A DNA stretch of 64,000 nucleotides from CBDCUF01 sp965222525 (GCA_965222525.1 OZ244955.1:1488001-1552000), one strand, 5' to 3'; shown: positions 27,596 to 36,686, counted from the first letter of the stretch. Numbers and translations are program-made. Notes: generated from the sequence alone by a model not told the origin.

Positions 27596-27973
27596 ATGGA
27601 ATTTATAATCGCAAATTATAATTACTGGATGTGTGTTGTGCTGATGATGGTCGGGTTCTATACGGTCATCAGCGGCGGTAACCTCATCAAAAAACTGATG
27701 GGACTGGCGATATTCCAGACATCGGTATTGCTGTTCTATATTTCCGTAGGTAATGTCAGGGATGCAAGGGTACCGATTCTCAAGGAAGGTGTCGAGAATT
27801 ATGTCAATCCACTGCCGCATGTGCTTATGCTGACTGCAATTGTAGTCGGGGTGGCAACCCTGGCGGTCGGGATGGCAATCGCAGTACGGATAAAAGAGGA
27901 ATACGGCACTATGGAAGAGGATGAAATCCTGCAGATGGATCTGGCGGATGATGAAGCAAAGGAGCATAAATAG
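27596..27973 (+). CDS. mnhC: Na+/H+ antiporter subunit C (MnhC/MrpC), NuoK-like
   Basis: A 125-residue protein with three membrane helices, related to NuoK. The family features are a helix ending GFYTVISGGNLIKKLMGLAIFQTSVLLFYI and the segment NPLPHVLMLTAIVVGVATLAVGMAIAVRI with the conserved PHxLxLTAIVV motif. MrpC is one of several membrane subunits of a multi-subunit Na+(K+)/H+ antiporter. No other mrp gene is adjacent, consistent with scattered mrp genes in Rickettsiales. Confidence 0.85.
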   Translation: MEFIIANYNYWMCVVLMMVGFYTVISGGNLIKKLMGLAIFQTSVLLFYISVGNVRDARVPILKEGVENYVNPLPHVLMLTAIVVGVATLAVGMAIAVRIKEEYGTMEEDEILQMDLADDEAKEHK

Positions 27974-27976
27974 TAT

Positions 27977-28100
27977 CTTAAAATTCGCTAGCATGTGGCG
28001 AAAATAACTGTTTTCGAGAACCGGAGTGTAAGTGTACTTAAGGGTACATGCGCACCGGAAGCGCAGGAAACAGTTATTTGCAGGCCATGCTAGTAGAATT
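27977..28100. repeat. Palindromic repeat before prmC
   Basis: Complementary arms AATTCGCTAGCATGTGG and CCATGCTAGTAGAATTT enclose about 80 bp including an internal GTTTTC/GAAAAC-like pairing and GTTATTTGCA. It resembles the smaller element at 7788-7855. The prmC start is close to its right arm. Confidence 0.5.
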
Positions 28101-28972
28101 TGACGATACTATTTAAGGGAGAAATAGCGATAAAAGTACAGGAAGCAATAACTGCCGCTATTGAGGAGCTGAAGCAGGCCGGAATTACCAGCAATGTACT
28201 GGATGCGCGACTGCTGCTTGAATATGTGCTTGATGCCAGCCGTGAGGAGCTGGTGCGTAATCCTGCGCGGGTGTTGCTTAGTGAGGATGTGGAGTTTTTC
28301 CGTGAGCTGGTGAAGCAGCGTGCCGGAGGGGAGCCGGTTGCGAAAATCATCGGCTTTAAGGAATTCTGGGGACTGGCCTTCAAGACTACCAAGGATACGC
28401 TCGACCCGCGTCCTGATAGCGAAACGCTGATAGAAGCGGTGCTGAAATATTTTAAGGATAAAAATAAAAAATATCGATTCCTTGATTTCGGTACCGGTGG
28501 CGGATGTTTACTGCTAGCGCTTCTGTACGAATATCCCAATGCAACCGGTGTCGGGATAGATATTTCCTTCGATGCGATGGAAGTGGCGAAGGAAAACGCT
28601 GATGCGTTGGGGTTGCGTGACCGCTGTACTTTTGTGTTCAGTAGCTGGGGGGAGGGGATCAGCGGTAAATTTGACCTGATAATAAGTAACCCGCCCTATA
28701 TCAAAACCGCCGATATACCTTCGCTTGCGCCGGAAGTCTCCATATTCGACCCGTATGTCGCGCTCGATGGAGGTGAGGACGGGCTCAAGGAATACCGCAA
28801 TCTGGCATATTACCTACCTGAACTGCTGGAAAAAGGCGGGTATGTAATGCTTGAAATCGGAGCAGGGCAGGGGAGTGATGTCGAAAATATAATAACCGCA
28901 CAAGGCCTGACCTCCCTCTCCCGCGAAAAAGATTTAACAGGAACAGAGCGTTGTCTGGTTGCAAGATATTAG
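28100..28972 (+). CDS. prmC: Release factor glutamine methyltransferase
   Basis: PrmC (HemK) methylates the Gln of the GGQ motif in RF1 and RF2. The 290-residue protein has an N-terminal helical domain, the SAM-binding FLDFGTGGGCLLLALLYEYP, and the catalytic ISNPPYIK that holds the glutamine. The start is unclear: TTG at 28100 is used here, but a strong AAGGGAG lies within the frame at about 28116-28122, and no ATG follows at a good distance. The first ~12 residues may therefore not be translated. Confidence 0.93.
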   Translation: MTILFKGEIAIKVQEAITAAIEELKQAGITSNVLDARLLLEYVLDASREELVRNPARVLLSEDVEFFRELVKQRAGGEPVAKIIGFKEFWGLAFKTTKDTLDPRPDSETLIEAVLKYFKDKNKKYRFLDFGTGGGCLLLALLYEYPNATGVGIDISFDAMEVAKENADALGLRDRCTFVFSSWGEGISGKFDLIISNPPYIKTADIPSLAPEVSIFDPYVALDGGEDGLKEYRNLAYYLPELLEKGGYVMLEIGAGQGSDVENIITAQGLTSLSREKDLTGTERCLVARY

Positions 28973-29197
28973 TGACGCTATTCTCATTTCACATACGCAT
29001 CAGAAATTCTTTTAAAAACAATTGAAAAATGACCTAAAAAAATGATAAACTTAGGTTAGAAATTAATCTGAAGGGAGGGGGTAATTGGAGGTTATCTCTA
29101 TAGTGTGATGGTCGTTATTCGTATATCAAATAGTATCAATCAGTGGTTTAGTTGCAATATGTCCTTTGAGGATATAATTTACAGGTTCTAAAATATA

Positions 29198-31024
29198 ATG
29201 CTAAAGCGGAAATATAAATATATCGGGGAAACCCTTGTTTTTAAGGAATATATTAGTGACAGGGATTTGCAGGATGCGCTTGAGGCGCAGGAGAAATGCG
29301 GGGCGAAGCTGGGTAAAATCCTGATTGGCGCAGGCAAGATTGGTGCTTATAATTTTCACCGCGAGCTTGCCGAGCATCTGGAGATGGATTTTGTAAATCT
29401 GCAGGAAGATGAGTGTGACCATATATTACTGGAAACTGAAGAGAGGCAAACTTACCTTGAACTTGGTGTAATTCCCTGCAAGAAGGCCGGCAAGAATATT
29501 ATTCTGGCCACCTCTGATTTAACCGAAGATGTAAAACAATGGGCAGAACAAAAGTATAAACAATATTCCTTCTGCCTTACTTCACCTTTTGATATAGCAT
29601 GGAGTGTACAGAAATTCTTTGCCGCCAATGATGACGAAGATGCACGTGATGCTTTGTGGAACAAAGATAAAACCTGTTCTGCCAAGGAGTTATTCTCGAT
29701 ATCCAAGCCACAGGCTTTCTTACTGCTTGCTGCACTGGCTACCCTGACGGTTATTTTTCTGAAAAGTGCTGCTATAACTTTCTTTATCGCAATAAATGCA
29801 TTTTATGCTTTAACTTTATCCTGTAAGTTGTTGTTTTTTATAACGGGTCATATTGCAGACAGGAAAAACCCTCCTGAATCGGAGCGCCCCCCCGATGCCA
29901 ACCTGCCGATATATACTTTCCTGATTCCTCTCTATAAGGAAAAGCCCGATACAATAGTCAACCTGTTAAATTCCATAAATAATATGGATTATCCGAAATC
30001 GAAGCTGGATGTTAAGCTGATAGTCGAGGCCGATGATGCTTTGACTATTGATACAATAAAATGTTTGCAGCCGGAAAATTATATCGAAATCCTGCCCGTG
30101 CCTTATTCACTACCACGCACCAAGCCGAAAGCCTGTAATTATGCGCTGAAATTCGCCCGCGGGGAATATGTAACAATTTACGATGCTGAAGACCGCCCCG
30201 ACCCGCAGCAGTTACGCAAGGTACTGGGGATTTTTGCCGAATCACGCTCGGATGTGGTTTGTGTACAGGCTCGGCTGAATTACTATAACCGCAAGGAAAA
30301 TATGCTGACCCGCCTGTTTGCTATCGAATATTCCTCATGGTTTAACTATATGCTGCCGGGATTACAGGCATTGGGAATCCCTATACCGCTAGGCGGCACC
30401 AGCAACCATTTTCCCACCCATGTGCTGCGTGACCTTAATGGCTGGGACCCGTATAATGTGACCGAGGATGCGGATCTGGGAGTAAGGCTGGCGCAATATG
30501 GCTATAAGACTGCAATTGTCGATTCGACTACATTGGAGGAGGCGCCGATAGGTGTGCGTAGCTGGCTGAGGCAGCGTAGCCGCTGGATCAAGGGTTATAT
30601 GCAGACTTATATCGTCCATATGCGCCAACCACTGAAATTGCTCAAGACACTTGGGCTAAAAGGATTTTTAGGATTCCTGTTTTTTATCGGTGCACCGTCG
30701 CTGGTATTCCTCACCATGCCGATTGTGTTTGCACTGTCGATGCTGGCTTATATGAGTGAGCTGATATTCCCTGACTGGTTGCTATTCATGGCTCTGGGCA
30801 ACCTGGTCGGCGGGGTGGTGCTGCATGTTATCATCGCCATGGTGATTACGGTACGCCATAAATGGTGGGATATGCTGGTCTATAGCCTGCTATTCCCCTA
30901 TTACTGGGTGCTGCACAGTATCGCCAGTTTCCGTGCATTATGGCAGCTCTTTACCAAACCTCACTTCTGGGAAAAAACCGAACACGGCCTTAGCCGCATG
31001 CTTCCGCGGATAACAAAACATTGA
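29198..31024 (+). CDS. Membrane glycosyltransferase (GT2) with N-terminal MshEN-type domain
   Basis: A 608-residue protein. Residues 1-130 resemble the MshEN/GspE N-terminal domain (YISDRDLQDALEAQEKCGAKLGKIL, then ELGVIPCKKAGKNIILATSD), known to bind c-di-GMP in some proteins. Two membrane helices follow (about 172-215). The GT2 catalytic domain has FLIPLYKE, the DAED metal site, TEDADLG and QRSRWIKGY. Several C-terminal helices complete a processive-synthase layout like XagB or cellulose synthase-like enzymes. It probably makes and exports a beta-linked polysaccharide; the sugar cannot be told. Flanks do not suggest an operon. Confidence 0.88.
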   Translation: MLKRKYKYIGETLVFKEYISDRDLQDALEAQEKCGAKLGKILIGAGKIGAYNFHRELAEHLEMDFVNLQEDECDHILLETEERQTYLELGVIPCKKAGKNIILATSDLTEDVKQWAEQKYKQYSFCLTSPFDIAWSVQKFFAANDDEDARDALWNKDKTCSAKELFSISKPQAFLLLAALATLTVIFLKSAAITFFIAINAFYALTLSCKLLFFITGHIADRKNPPESERPPDANLPIYTFLIPLYKEKPDTIVNLLNSINNMDYPKSKLDVKLIVEADDALTIDTIKCLQPENYIEILPVPYSLPRTKPKACNYALKFARGEYVTIYDAEDRPDPQQLRKVLGIFAESRSDVVCVQARLNYYNRKENMLTRLFAIEYSSWFNYMLPGLQALGIPIPLGGTSNHFPTHVLRDLNGWDPYNVTEDADLGVRLAQYGYKTAIVDSTTLEEAPIGVRSWLRQRSRWIKGYMQTYIVHMRQPLKLLKTLGLKGFLGFLFFIGAPSLVFLTMPIVFALSMLAYMSELIFPDWLLFMALGNLVGGVVLHVIIAMVITVRHKWWDMLVYSLLFPYYWVLHSIASFRALWQLFTKPHFWEKTEHGLSRMLPRITKH

Positions 31025-31099
31025 AGATATTTTTGGTAAGCTTCATATTCACATATTAGCATGATAGCTAATCTACGCCAGCCCCTTTATTTCTATTCT

Positions 31100-31540
31100 T
31101 TATTCATCCATAATCATTGCGGTTATTGTAGCTTCGGCGGTTTTTTCGTTATCAACTTCGGCAACGGCATCGAATTTCCAGACATTACGACGGTTCTGAA
31201 TCACCTTTACATTAAGCATTAAAACATCTCCGGGCGTGACAGGCTTACGAAAACGGGCACCGTCAATCGACATGAAATATACCAGCTTACCCTCGGTTTC
31301 CTTGCCTAATGCATCCACTACGAGCGTGGCCGCTGTTTGTGCCATGGATTCAATAATCAGCACACCCGGCATAATCGGGTGTCCCGGAAAGTGTCCCTGG
31401 AAAAACGGCTCATTGACGGTGACATTCTTCACACCAACCGCACTCTCACCCTTAACAACATCCACAACCTTATCCACCAGCAAAAACGGATAGCGGTGCG
31501 GAATCATCTGCATTATTTCATCGATATTTATCTCAGTCAT
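31100..31540 (-). CDS. fabZ: 3-hydroxyacyl-ACP dehydratase FabZ
   Basis: FabZ removes water from 3-hydroxyacyl-ACP in fatty acid elongation and also feeds the acyl supply for lipid A. The 146-residue hot-dog protein has IPHRYPFLLVDKV and the catalytic block GHFPGHPIMPGVLIIESMAQ. The start at 31540 (MTEINIDEIM) overlaps the lpxD stop by 4 bp (ATGA-type coupling), the normal lpxD-fabZ arrangement. lpxA does not follow here. Confidence 0.96.
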   Translation of the reverse strand: MTEINIDEIMQMIPHRYPFLLVDKVVDVVKGESAVGVKNVTVNEPFFQGHFPGHPIMPGVLIIESMAQTAATLVVDALGKETEGKLVYFMSIDGARFRKPVTPGDVLMLNVKVIQNRRNVWKFDAVAEVDNEKTAEATITAMIMDE

Positions 31541-32517
31541 TTCCGGGTCATCCTTTTTAATATAGCTGCCTGTCGGTAAAACTGCTTGATCGGGATTGCC
31601 GGCATCCCGCAAACGGTAGCACCTGCCGGAATATCCCGCTCGACACCGCTTTGTGCTGCAATCTGCGCACCATCACCGATAGTCAAATGGCCGGCAATTC
31701 CTGCCTGCCCGCCGATTGCTACATAATTGCCGATTCTGGTGCTGCCGGAGATACCTACCTGCGACACAATCACACAGCCTTTACCAATCTGCGCATTATG
31801 GCCTATCTGTACCAGATTATCAATCCTTGTTCCGCCGCCGATTACGGTATCCGGTCCCGAACCACGGTCTATGCAGCTATTGGCACCGATTTCCACATCA
31901 TCTTCTATAATCACCCGTCCCAGTTGCGGTACCTTGACATGTCGGCCGTTATTAAGCGCAAAGCCAAACCCGTCCTGCCCGATACACACCCCGTTATGGA
32001 TTATTACATTATCGCCGATGATTGCATGGCTGATATTTACCCCTGCACCAATAATACAATTATCACCAATTTTCACACCGGCAGCAATAACCGAATTTTC
32101 CCCGATATGACAACTACTACCGATTTCTGCGGTCGGGTTTATATAAGCGCCGGATGTTATCTCCCGTTTTGCAGCAAAGCCCGCATCAGGATAAAATTTC
32201 GCAGCAATTACAGCATAGGCATGATAGGGGTTTTCGGAGATTATCAGAGCAGTATTCGCAGGGGCTTTTTCAGCATATTTCTTATTTACAATACAGGCAC
32301 CTGCCTTGGTTTTACTCAAAGCATCAGCATATTTCGGGTTATCCAGAAAGCTTATATCCTCCGCTCCGGCCGTGTCCAGAGGGGCAACATCCCGTACCCG
32401 CTTGTTCGAATCACTATTCCGATACAAACCCGCACTCCCACCCTGTCCGGTTACCTCTGCAACCAACTCTTCAAGAGTAAACTCTCCCGCATTATGAAAA
32501 AACCTGCCATCAGCCAT
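31537..32517 (-). CDS. lpxD: UDP-3-O-acylglucosamine N-acyltransferase
   Basis: LpxD adds the second 3-hydroxyacyl chain in lipid A synthesis. The 326-residue protein begins MADGRFFHNAGEFTLEEL, has the N-terminal uridine-binding domain, then a long left-handed beta helix of hexapeptide repeats (about residues 105-290) with the catalytic His in QIGHNAQIGKGCV. I chose the start at 32517 because it gives the canonical N-terminus. Translationally coupled to fabZ. Confidence 0.96.
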   Translation of the reverse strand: MADGRFFHNAGEFTLEELVAEVTGQGGSAGLYRNSDSNKRVRDVAPLDTAGAEDISFLDNPKYADALSKTKAGACIVNKKYAEKAPANTALIISENPYHAYAVIAAKFYPDAGFAAKREITSGAYINPTAEIGSSCHIGENSVIAAGVKIGDNCIIGAGVNISHAIIGDNVIIHNGVCIGQDGFGFALNNGRHVKVPQLGRVIIEDDVEIGANSCIDRGSGPDTVIGGGTRIDNLVQIGHNAQIGKGCVIVSQVGISGSTRIGNYVAIGGQAGIAGHLTIGDGAQIAAQSGVERDIPAGATVCGMPAIPIKQFYRQAAILKRMTRK

Positions 32518-32636
32518 TGCATCTATATAACAATCACTCCGCATAAAGTCCACCTGACATAATTTTGCTGCTTATGTAAGTCCACCATCCACAAAATTTC
32601 TTGCAGGAGATGAAATAATTACATATAAACAAAGTC

Positions 32637-33005
32637 ATGGCTGATATTAGAAAAGTTACCAGTGCAATGGCAATTGTAACACTGCTACCACATTTATTCT
32701 GCTGCGTAATACCGCTGGTTATGAGTGTTGTAGGTTTCGGTGCATCGCTAGGGCTTTTTACCCTTAATTCATCTGGTTTTGAGTGGCTAATAGAATATGA
32801 GCCGCATATGATGGCTGTCGCAGGTGTTATGCTGCTCGTCGGGGCTGCCGTGCAGCTAATTAGCTGGCGGATTGATTGTCGTAAGGAGTACTGTACACAT
32901 GAGCCTTGCGAACCGAAGAAAAAGCGTTCGCTTAACCTGTTTTATCTGGCTTCTGCGTTATATGTAGTTAGCCTGCTTATCCATATTTTCGCTGATATAC
33001 ATTAA
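32637..33005 (+). CDS. Small membrane protein with a Cys-Cys motif
   Basis: A 122-residue protein with three predicted membrane helices (about residues 10-40, 55-77 and 100-120). The first contains LPHLFCCVIPLVMSVVGFGASLGLF, an adjacent Cys pair within a helix, as in MerC/MerT-like small transporters. Further cysteines follow the second helix (DCRKEYCTHEPC). A metal-linked role is possible but unproven. It is followed 3 bp later by ftsB on the same strand. Confidence 0.7.
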   Translation: MADIRKVTSAMAIVTLLPHLFCCVIPLVMSVVGFGASLGLFTLNSSGFEWLIEYEPHMMAVAGVMLLVGAAVQLISWRIDCRKEYCTHEPCEPKKKRSLNLFYLASALYVVSLLIHIFADIH

Positions 33006-33008
33006 GAA

Positions 33009-33290
33009 ATGCGCTCTAACACTATAAAGACCCTGCTGTTTGCCTTGGTGTTTTTTTATTTTTCATACCATCTGGTGAGTGGTGAGAAGGGTGTGGTGTC
33101 CATGATGAAACTTAGCGACGGGGTTGAACAGGCACGGCAGGAATATGATGAGGTGCAGATGGAGAAAATTCTGCTGGAACGCAAGGTGGATATGCTTTAC
33201 CCAAAATCCCTCGATCTCGACCTGCTGGATGAGCAATCCCGCCTGCTGCTGGGCTATGCCGGAAAAAATGAAGTGGTGGAGATGTATTGA
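33009..33290 (+). CDS. ftsB: FtsB/DivIC-type septum formation initiator
   Basis: A 93-residue single-pass protein: N-terminal membrane helix (about residues 7-25), then a coiled coil and the family end segment PKSLDLDLLDEQSRLLLGYAGKNEVV, typical of alphaproteobacterial FtsB/DivIC. FtsB works with FtsL and FtsQ in the divisome. The close spacing to the upstream membrane protein suggests one transcript. Confidence 0.88.
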   Translation: MRSNTIKTLLFALVFFYFSYHLVSGEKGVVSMMKLSDGVEQARQEYDEVQMEKILLERKVDMLYPKSLDLDLLDEQSRLLLGYAGKNEVVEMY

Positions 33291-33296
33291 TTTTAT

Positions 33297-34670
33297 CTAT
33301 AGCCTCCTGACATTCATTCTTGCAATTGTGCGGGATTTAGCCCATTGCAGGAACTGGCTGGTGGAGTCGGTCTGGTCATCATGCGAAGTGGAGGGGAAGG
33401 CCAGTAATTCACTTTCATAATCAGCGAGCCATGGGGCATATTCTGGCAGGAACACTTTTCCGGCCTCGAACAAGGCAGAAACCGCTGCGAGCCTTGTAAC
33501 CTTATCGCTGGTCGGGTTGATTGCAATCAGGGGCAGGCGAGTTTCGCGCCGTAAATCCTGTAACAGAGATTGTCCGCTGGCCTTGTCTTCAATCAATATT
33601 GCATCGGCTGTCCATTTTTCGGCAAGGCTGACCACCCGTCGTTTTAAATCGGGATATTCAATCTGCGCACGCATTACATCCAGCAAATAATATCCATCCT
33701 CACCTTCAGCCCAACTGGTGCAAACGCTGTAATCATTGCTTTTACCAGCCTTTATCGCCGTATCCCAACTCTGGATAATCCGTGCATTTTCAGGGGCAGA
33801 CTTATAGCGCTTCAGCCATGTTGCTTTAATCATACTACCACCTACAGGCGCAGGATTCTGCTGATATTGTGCAGCAAATGCATAACTGCCCAAATCTCGC
33901 TTGACCTGCTCCAGTTGCTTTACATTTTCGCGCTCGGGATGGAGTAGGGGAGGGGAGCGCTGCTCGGAAATAGCGGGTAGGCAAAGATGCTCCCATCCGC
34001 CTTTTGCCAGCAGATAACCTGACAAATCATCCTGGTGCAAACGCTGCATGATAATAACGAATACGCCGTTTTTCTTATCATCCAGGCGGCTGGAGAAAGT
34101 CTGCTCGAACCAGTCCAGGGTAGCCTTGCGCTTTGTATCACTGAAAATCTCGGCAGGATTATGCGGGTCGTCGACAATCAGGAAATTCCCGCCCTCACCG
34201 GTTACAGTACCGCCAACCGAAGTCGCAAGCCGCATTCCCCTTGCAGTGGTCACAAATTTGGCCTTCTCATTCTGGTCACCGGCCAGCTCGGTTTCGGGAA
34301 AAATATCACGATACCAGTCGGAGCCGATAACCAGCCTGCAATCCAGCGAATGCTTGACACTCAGCCCCATCGAATAGCTGGAGGAAATAACCCGTCGTGC
34401 CGGATTATGCCCCAGCAGCCAGGCAGGCCAGGCCACATTTACACATAAGGATTTCAGGTAACGGGGAGGAATATTGATAATCAGCCGTTTGATCTCTCCG
34501 CTCTCACATGCCCGCAGATGCTCGGCAATCAGGTCAATATGCCAGTTATGAAGATAGGGAGTAGCAGGGTTTACCGTATGAAAACTCTTCTGGATAAAGC
34601 TGGACAGGTCATTGCGGAGTATGGCGTTTTTGATATTACTCAGCTTCCCCGCCTTTATATCTTTCGACAT
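33297..34670 (-). CDS. Phage-type terminase large subunit
   Basis: A 457-residue DNA-packaging motor. The N-terminal ATPase domain has a Walker A variant in IINIPPRYLKSLCVNVAWPAWLLG, where the family usually has PPRHGKS, and a Walker B FLIVDDPHN. The C-terminal RNase H-type nuclease domain has IIQSWDTAIKAGKSNDYSVCTSW and AILIEDKASGQSLLQDL. It resembles the psiM2 ORF9/TIGR01630 class rather than GTA gp2. It follows a small gene in the position of a small subunit. The protein is full length, but no prophage surrounds it. Confidence 0.88.
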   Translation of the reverse strand: MSKDIKAGKLSNIKNAILRNDLSSFIQKSFHTVNPATPYLHNWHIDLIAEHLRACESGEIKRLIINIPPRYLKSLCVNVAWPAWLLGHNPARRVISSSYSMGLSVKHSLDCRLVIGSDWYRDIFPETELAGDQNEKAKFVTTARGMRLATSVGGTVTGEGGNFLIVDDPHNPAEIFSDTKRKATLDWFEQTFSSRLDDKKNGVFVIIMQRLHQDDLSGYLLAKGGWEHLCLPAISEQRSPPLLHPERENVKQLEQVKRDLGSYAFAAQYQQNPAPVGGSMIKATWLKRYKSAPENARIIQSWDTAIKAGKSNDYSVCTSWAEGEDGYYLLDVMRAQIEYPDLKRRVVSLAEKWTADAILIEDKASGQSLLQDLRRETRLPLIAINPTSDKVTRLAAVSALFEAGKVFLPEYAPWLADYESELLAFPSTSHDDQTDSTSQFLQWAKSRTIARMNVRRL

Positions 34671-34911
34671 ATCTCTCCAGAATTGCTATATCCTCGCTGG
34701 TGACAATGGATTTACGCTTTTTCCTGCGGCCACCGGATTTCAATTCTTCCTCCAGCGGAATGATTTTCGCCAATACTTGCGTTAGTTTAGTAAGGTCGGC
34801 AGCAACTTTCTGATTCTCCGGCGCATCCTTTTCCATTTCCTTCTCCATCTCTTTAAGTATCAGGTTGATTATATTCTTTATCCGGCTGATATAACTGGCA
34901 TTATTATTCAT
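34636..34911 (-). CDS. Small protein upstream of terminase, possible small subunit
   Basis: A 91-residue, highly charged helical protein overlapping the terminase large-subunit gene by 35 bp. Position and size fit a small terminase or packaging regulator, but there is no diagnostic motif. A Lys/Arg-rich patch (GGRRKKRKS) could bind DNA, and the C-terminal helix (SEDIAILERYVERYKGG) resembles those in small terminase-like GTA gp1 proteins. Function inferred from context. Confidence 0.65.
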   Translation of the reverse strand: MNNNASYISRIKNIINLILKEMEKEMEKDAPENQKVAADLTKLTQVLAKIIPLEEELKSGGRRKKRKSIVTSEDIAILERYVERYKGGEAE

Positions 34912-35052
34912 ATTTACAGGTGCATAGACGGTCTTCGGTTTGTGTAGATACTATATTACAGCATAAAATGCCGGAAGGGAGATTAACGATAAACAAACTC
35001 TTGTCAGGACAATGTACGTATGGTATAATACACAGATAAAGGATATACCATT

Positions 35053-35331
35053 ATGCATATTACATCGGAAAACAAGACAGAACGGATAGATATCCGTACC
35101 AATTCAGCGGCAAAGCTATTATTGCAGCAGGCGGCGATGGCTACCCATAAGAATGTCAGTGAGTTTTTGCTGGAACATGGGTTGAATGCCGCGGAAAATG
35201 CGCTGGCCGACAGAAAGGTTTTCCTGTTGGATGAAGAACAATGGCAGGAATTTCAGGATGCACTGGACAGGCCGGTCACTACCAAAAAGAATCTGCAAAA
35301 GCTACTTACCGAACCAGGTGTATTTGATTAG
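35053..35331 (+). CDS. DUF1778 antitoxin (TacA type)
   Basis: A 92-residue protein with the DUF1778 pattern: an N-terminal ribbon-helix-helix (KTERIDIRTNSAAKLLLQQAAMATHKNVSEFLLEHGL) and a C-terminal tail with VFLLDEEQWQEFQDALDRPV that wraps the partner toxin. TacA antitoxins repress their operon and block the acetyltransferase toxin next door. The toxin gene starts 9 bp downstream. Confidence 0.92.
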   Translation: MHITSENKTERIDIRTNSAAKLLLQQAAMATHKNVSEFLLEHGLNAAENALADRKVFLLDEEQWQEFQDALDRPVTTKKNLQKLLTEPGVFD

Positions 35332-35339
35332 GTGTTATC

Positions 35340-35840
35340 TTGGATAAACCGATTATAGAAAAGCTTTCTCCATCTCATGATGTTAGCAATTTTGATTGCG
35401 GGCAACCAGCATTAAACCGCTTTCTCCACCGCTACGCTTTACAAAGTCAGAGTTCCAACAGTTCACAGACTTATGTTGCATTAGATGAAGACAGAGTCAT
35501 TGGCTATTACAGTCTGTCAGTTGGTTCGGCTGCTTATAAGGAAGCGTCGGACAGGGTAACGAAAGGGCTTGCAAGACATCCTGTGCCGGTGATGATACTG
35601 GCCAGGCTGGCGGTTGATGCAGACAAGCAGGGTAGGGGAGTTGGCAGGGGATTACTAAAGGACTGTCTGTTGAGAACCCTGCAGGCATCAGATATAGCCG
35701 GCATCCGTGCACTATTGGTACATGCAAAGGATGAGGAAGCGAAACAGTGGTATATGCAATTTGACTTTGACCCAAGCCCTACCGACCCGATGCACCTTTA
35801 CCTGTTAATGAAAGATATCAAAAAAATAATCCGCATGTAA
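35340..35840 (+). CDS. GNAT acetyltransferase toxin (TacT type)
   Basis: A 166-residue GCN5-type acetyltransferase of the class that acetylates the amino group of aminoacyl-tRNA and stops translation. It has CGQPALNRFLHRYALQSQ near the N-terminus, the acetyl-CoA loop RLAVDADKQGRGVGRGLL, and the conserved Tyr in KQWYMQFDF. The start is TTG at 35340. It pairs with the DUF1778 gene. The module lies directly upstream of the 23S rRNA promoter. Confidence 0.9.
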   Translation: MDKPIIEKLSPSHDVSNFDCGQPALNRFLHRYALQSQSSNSSQTYVALDEDRVIGYYSLSVGSAAYKEASDRVTKGLARHPVPVMILARLAVDADKQGRGVGRGLLKDCLLRTLQASDIAGIRALLVHAKDEEAKQWYMQFDFDPSPTDPMHLYLLMKDIKKIIRM

Positions 35841-35888
35841 CATGTGTAAGCAGGATATATAATTTTCCTTTTTCTACTCATATTACCG

Positions 35889-35917
35889 TTGACATTGTAG
35901 ATGTCAGGGCATATAAA
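35889..35917 (+). promoter_or_regulatory. Strong sigma-70-type promoter for the 23S rRNA unit
   Basis: TTGACA at 35889-35894 and TATAAA at 35912-35917 are separated by exactly 17 bp, with a GC-rich discriminator (GCCC) after it. It lies about 90 bp before the outermost processing stem of the 23S precursor and points into it, so it is the likely rRNA promoter. Confidence 0.7.
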
Positions 35918-36009
35918 GCCCTTCCCTCTTTGTTCCTGTAAGGGGCAGGAGAGGTGTGCGTCATGTAAAATGTCCGGTTCCGGATGACTAGATTTTGCAT
36001 GCAGGCTGC

Positions 36010-36036
36010 TCTTTGACATCGTGAATAATAGCATTA
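36010..36036 (+). other. Outer 23S processing stem, 5' arm
   Basis: Complementary to 46739-46765 over 27 nt with about two imperfect pairs. A second, inner pair is 36169-36194 with 46626-46651. Bacterial 23S precursors form such stems, which are cut by RNase III. The pairing across 10.7 kb shows that everything between is one transcript. Confidence 0.75.
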
Positions 36037-36492
36037 TTTGTTAGTGGCCGGATCTATCAGCCGGACGCTAACAAGTCTGATAACTGAGTCATATCAGGTT
36101 ACAGGTTGCAGGTTTTAGGTTACAGCATTCGTGCTATAACCTGTCACCTAAAACCTTTAACCTAAACTAAAGAGATTTAGTTCTGTATATGACATTGTGA
36201 TCTCATATTAGTGGCTAGTAGCTAGTGGCTAGTGACTCGTATTTTTTACGAGCCACGAATCACGAGCCACGAGCCACGGTTTTTAAGCATGAGAAGAGCA
36301 TTTGGTGGATGCCTTGGCATTAGGAGGCGATGAAGGACGTGACAGGCTGCGATAAGCTGCGGGGAGTTGCCAATAAACTTTGATCCGCAGATTTCCGAAT
36401 GGGGAAACCCGAGCCGTCACCGAAGGTGACGGCAGATGTCAGTTATCAGTTAACAGTTTTCAGCGAGTGGCGAATGAGTTGTGACTCGTAAT

Positions 36493-36636
36493 TGTCACCC
36501 CGGACGTATATTTTCTCGAAATCTATGATTTCGTAAGAAAATAACGTTCTTGGGGTTAGGTAAACAGAATAACCCCGAGAATGGTGTTTTCTGACTGAAT
36601 CAAAGATTCAGAGAAAACATGCCGTCCGGGGCGACA
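36493..36636. repeat. Long palindromic element, copy A
   Basis: Begins TGTCACCCCGGACG and ends CGTCCGGGGCGACA, with inner palindromes around AAATCTATGATTT and AACCCCGAGAA. A close relative is at 53319-53479. Both could fold as single long hairpins. Confidence 0.7.
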
Positions 36637-36686
36637 TACCCTGTTGAGCTTGAAAAAATCACTTTTTTACATATTTTTCTGTTTTT

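Noticed and set aside
31651..32562. 303-residue plus-strand reading frame opposite lpxD
   Set aside because: It is antisense to a well-supported lpxD with conserved motifs; composition is that of a shadow frame.
33297..34670. Terminase as GTA gene 2
   Set aside because: The Walker A region and C-terminal pattern fit the psiM2/TIGR01630 phage class better than the GTA terminase.
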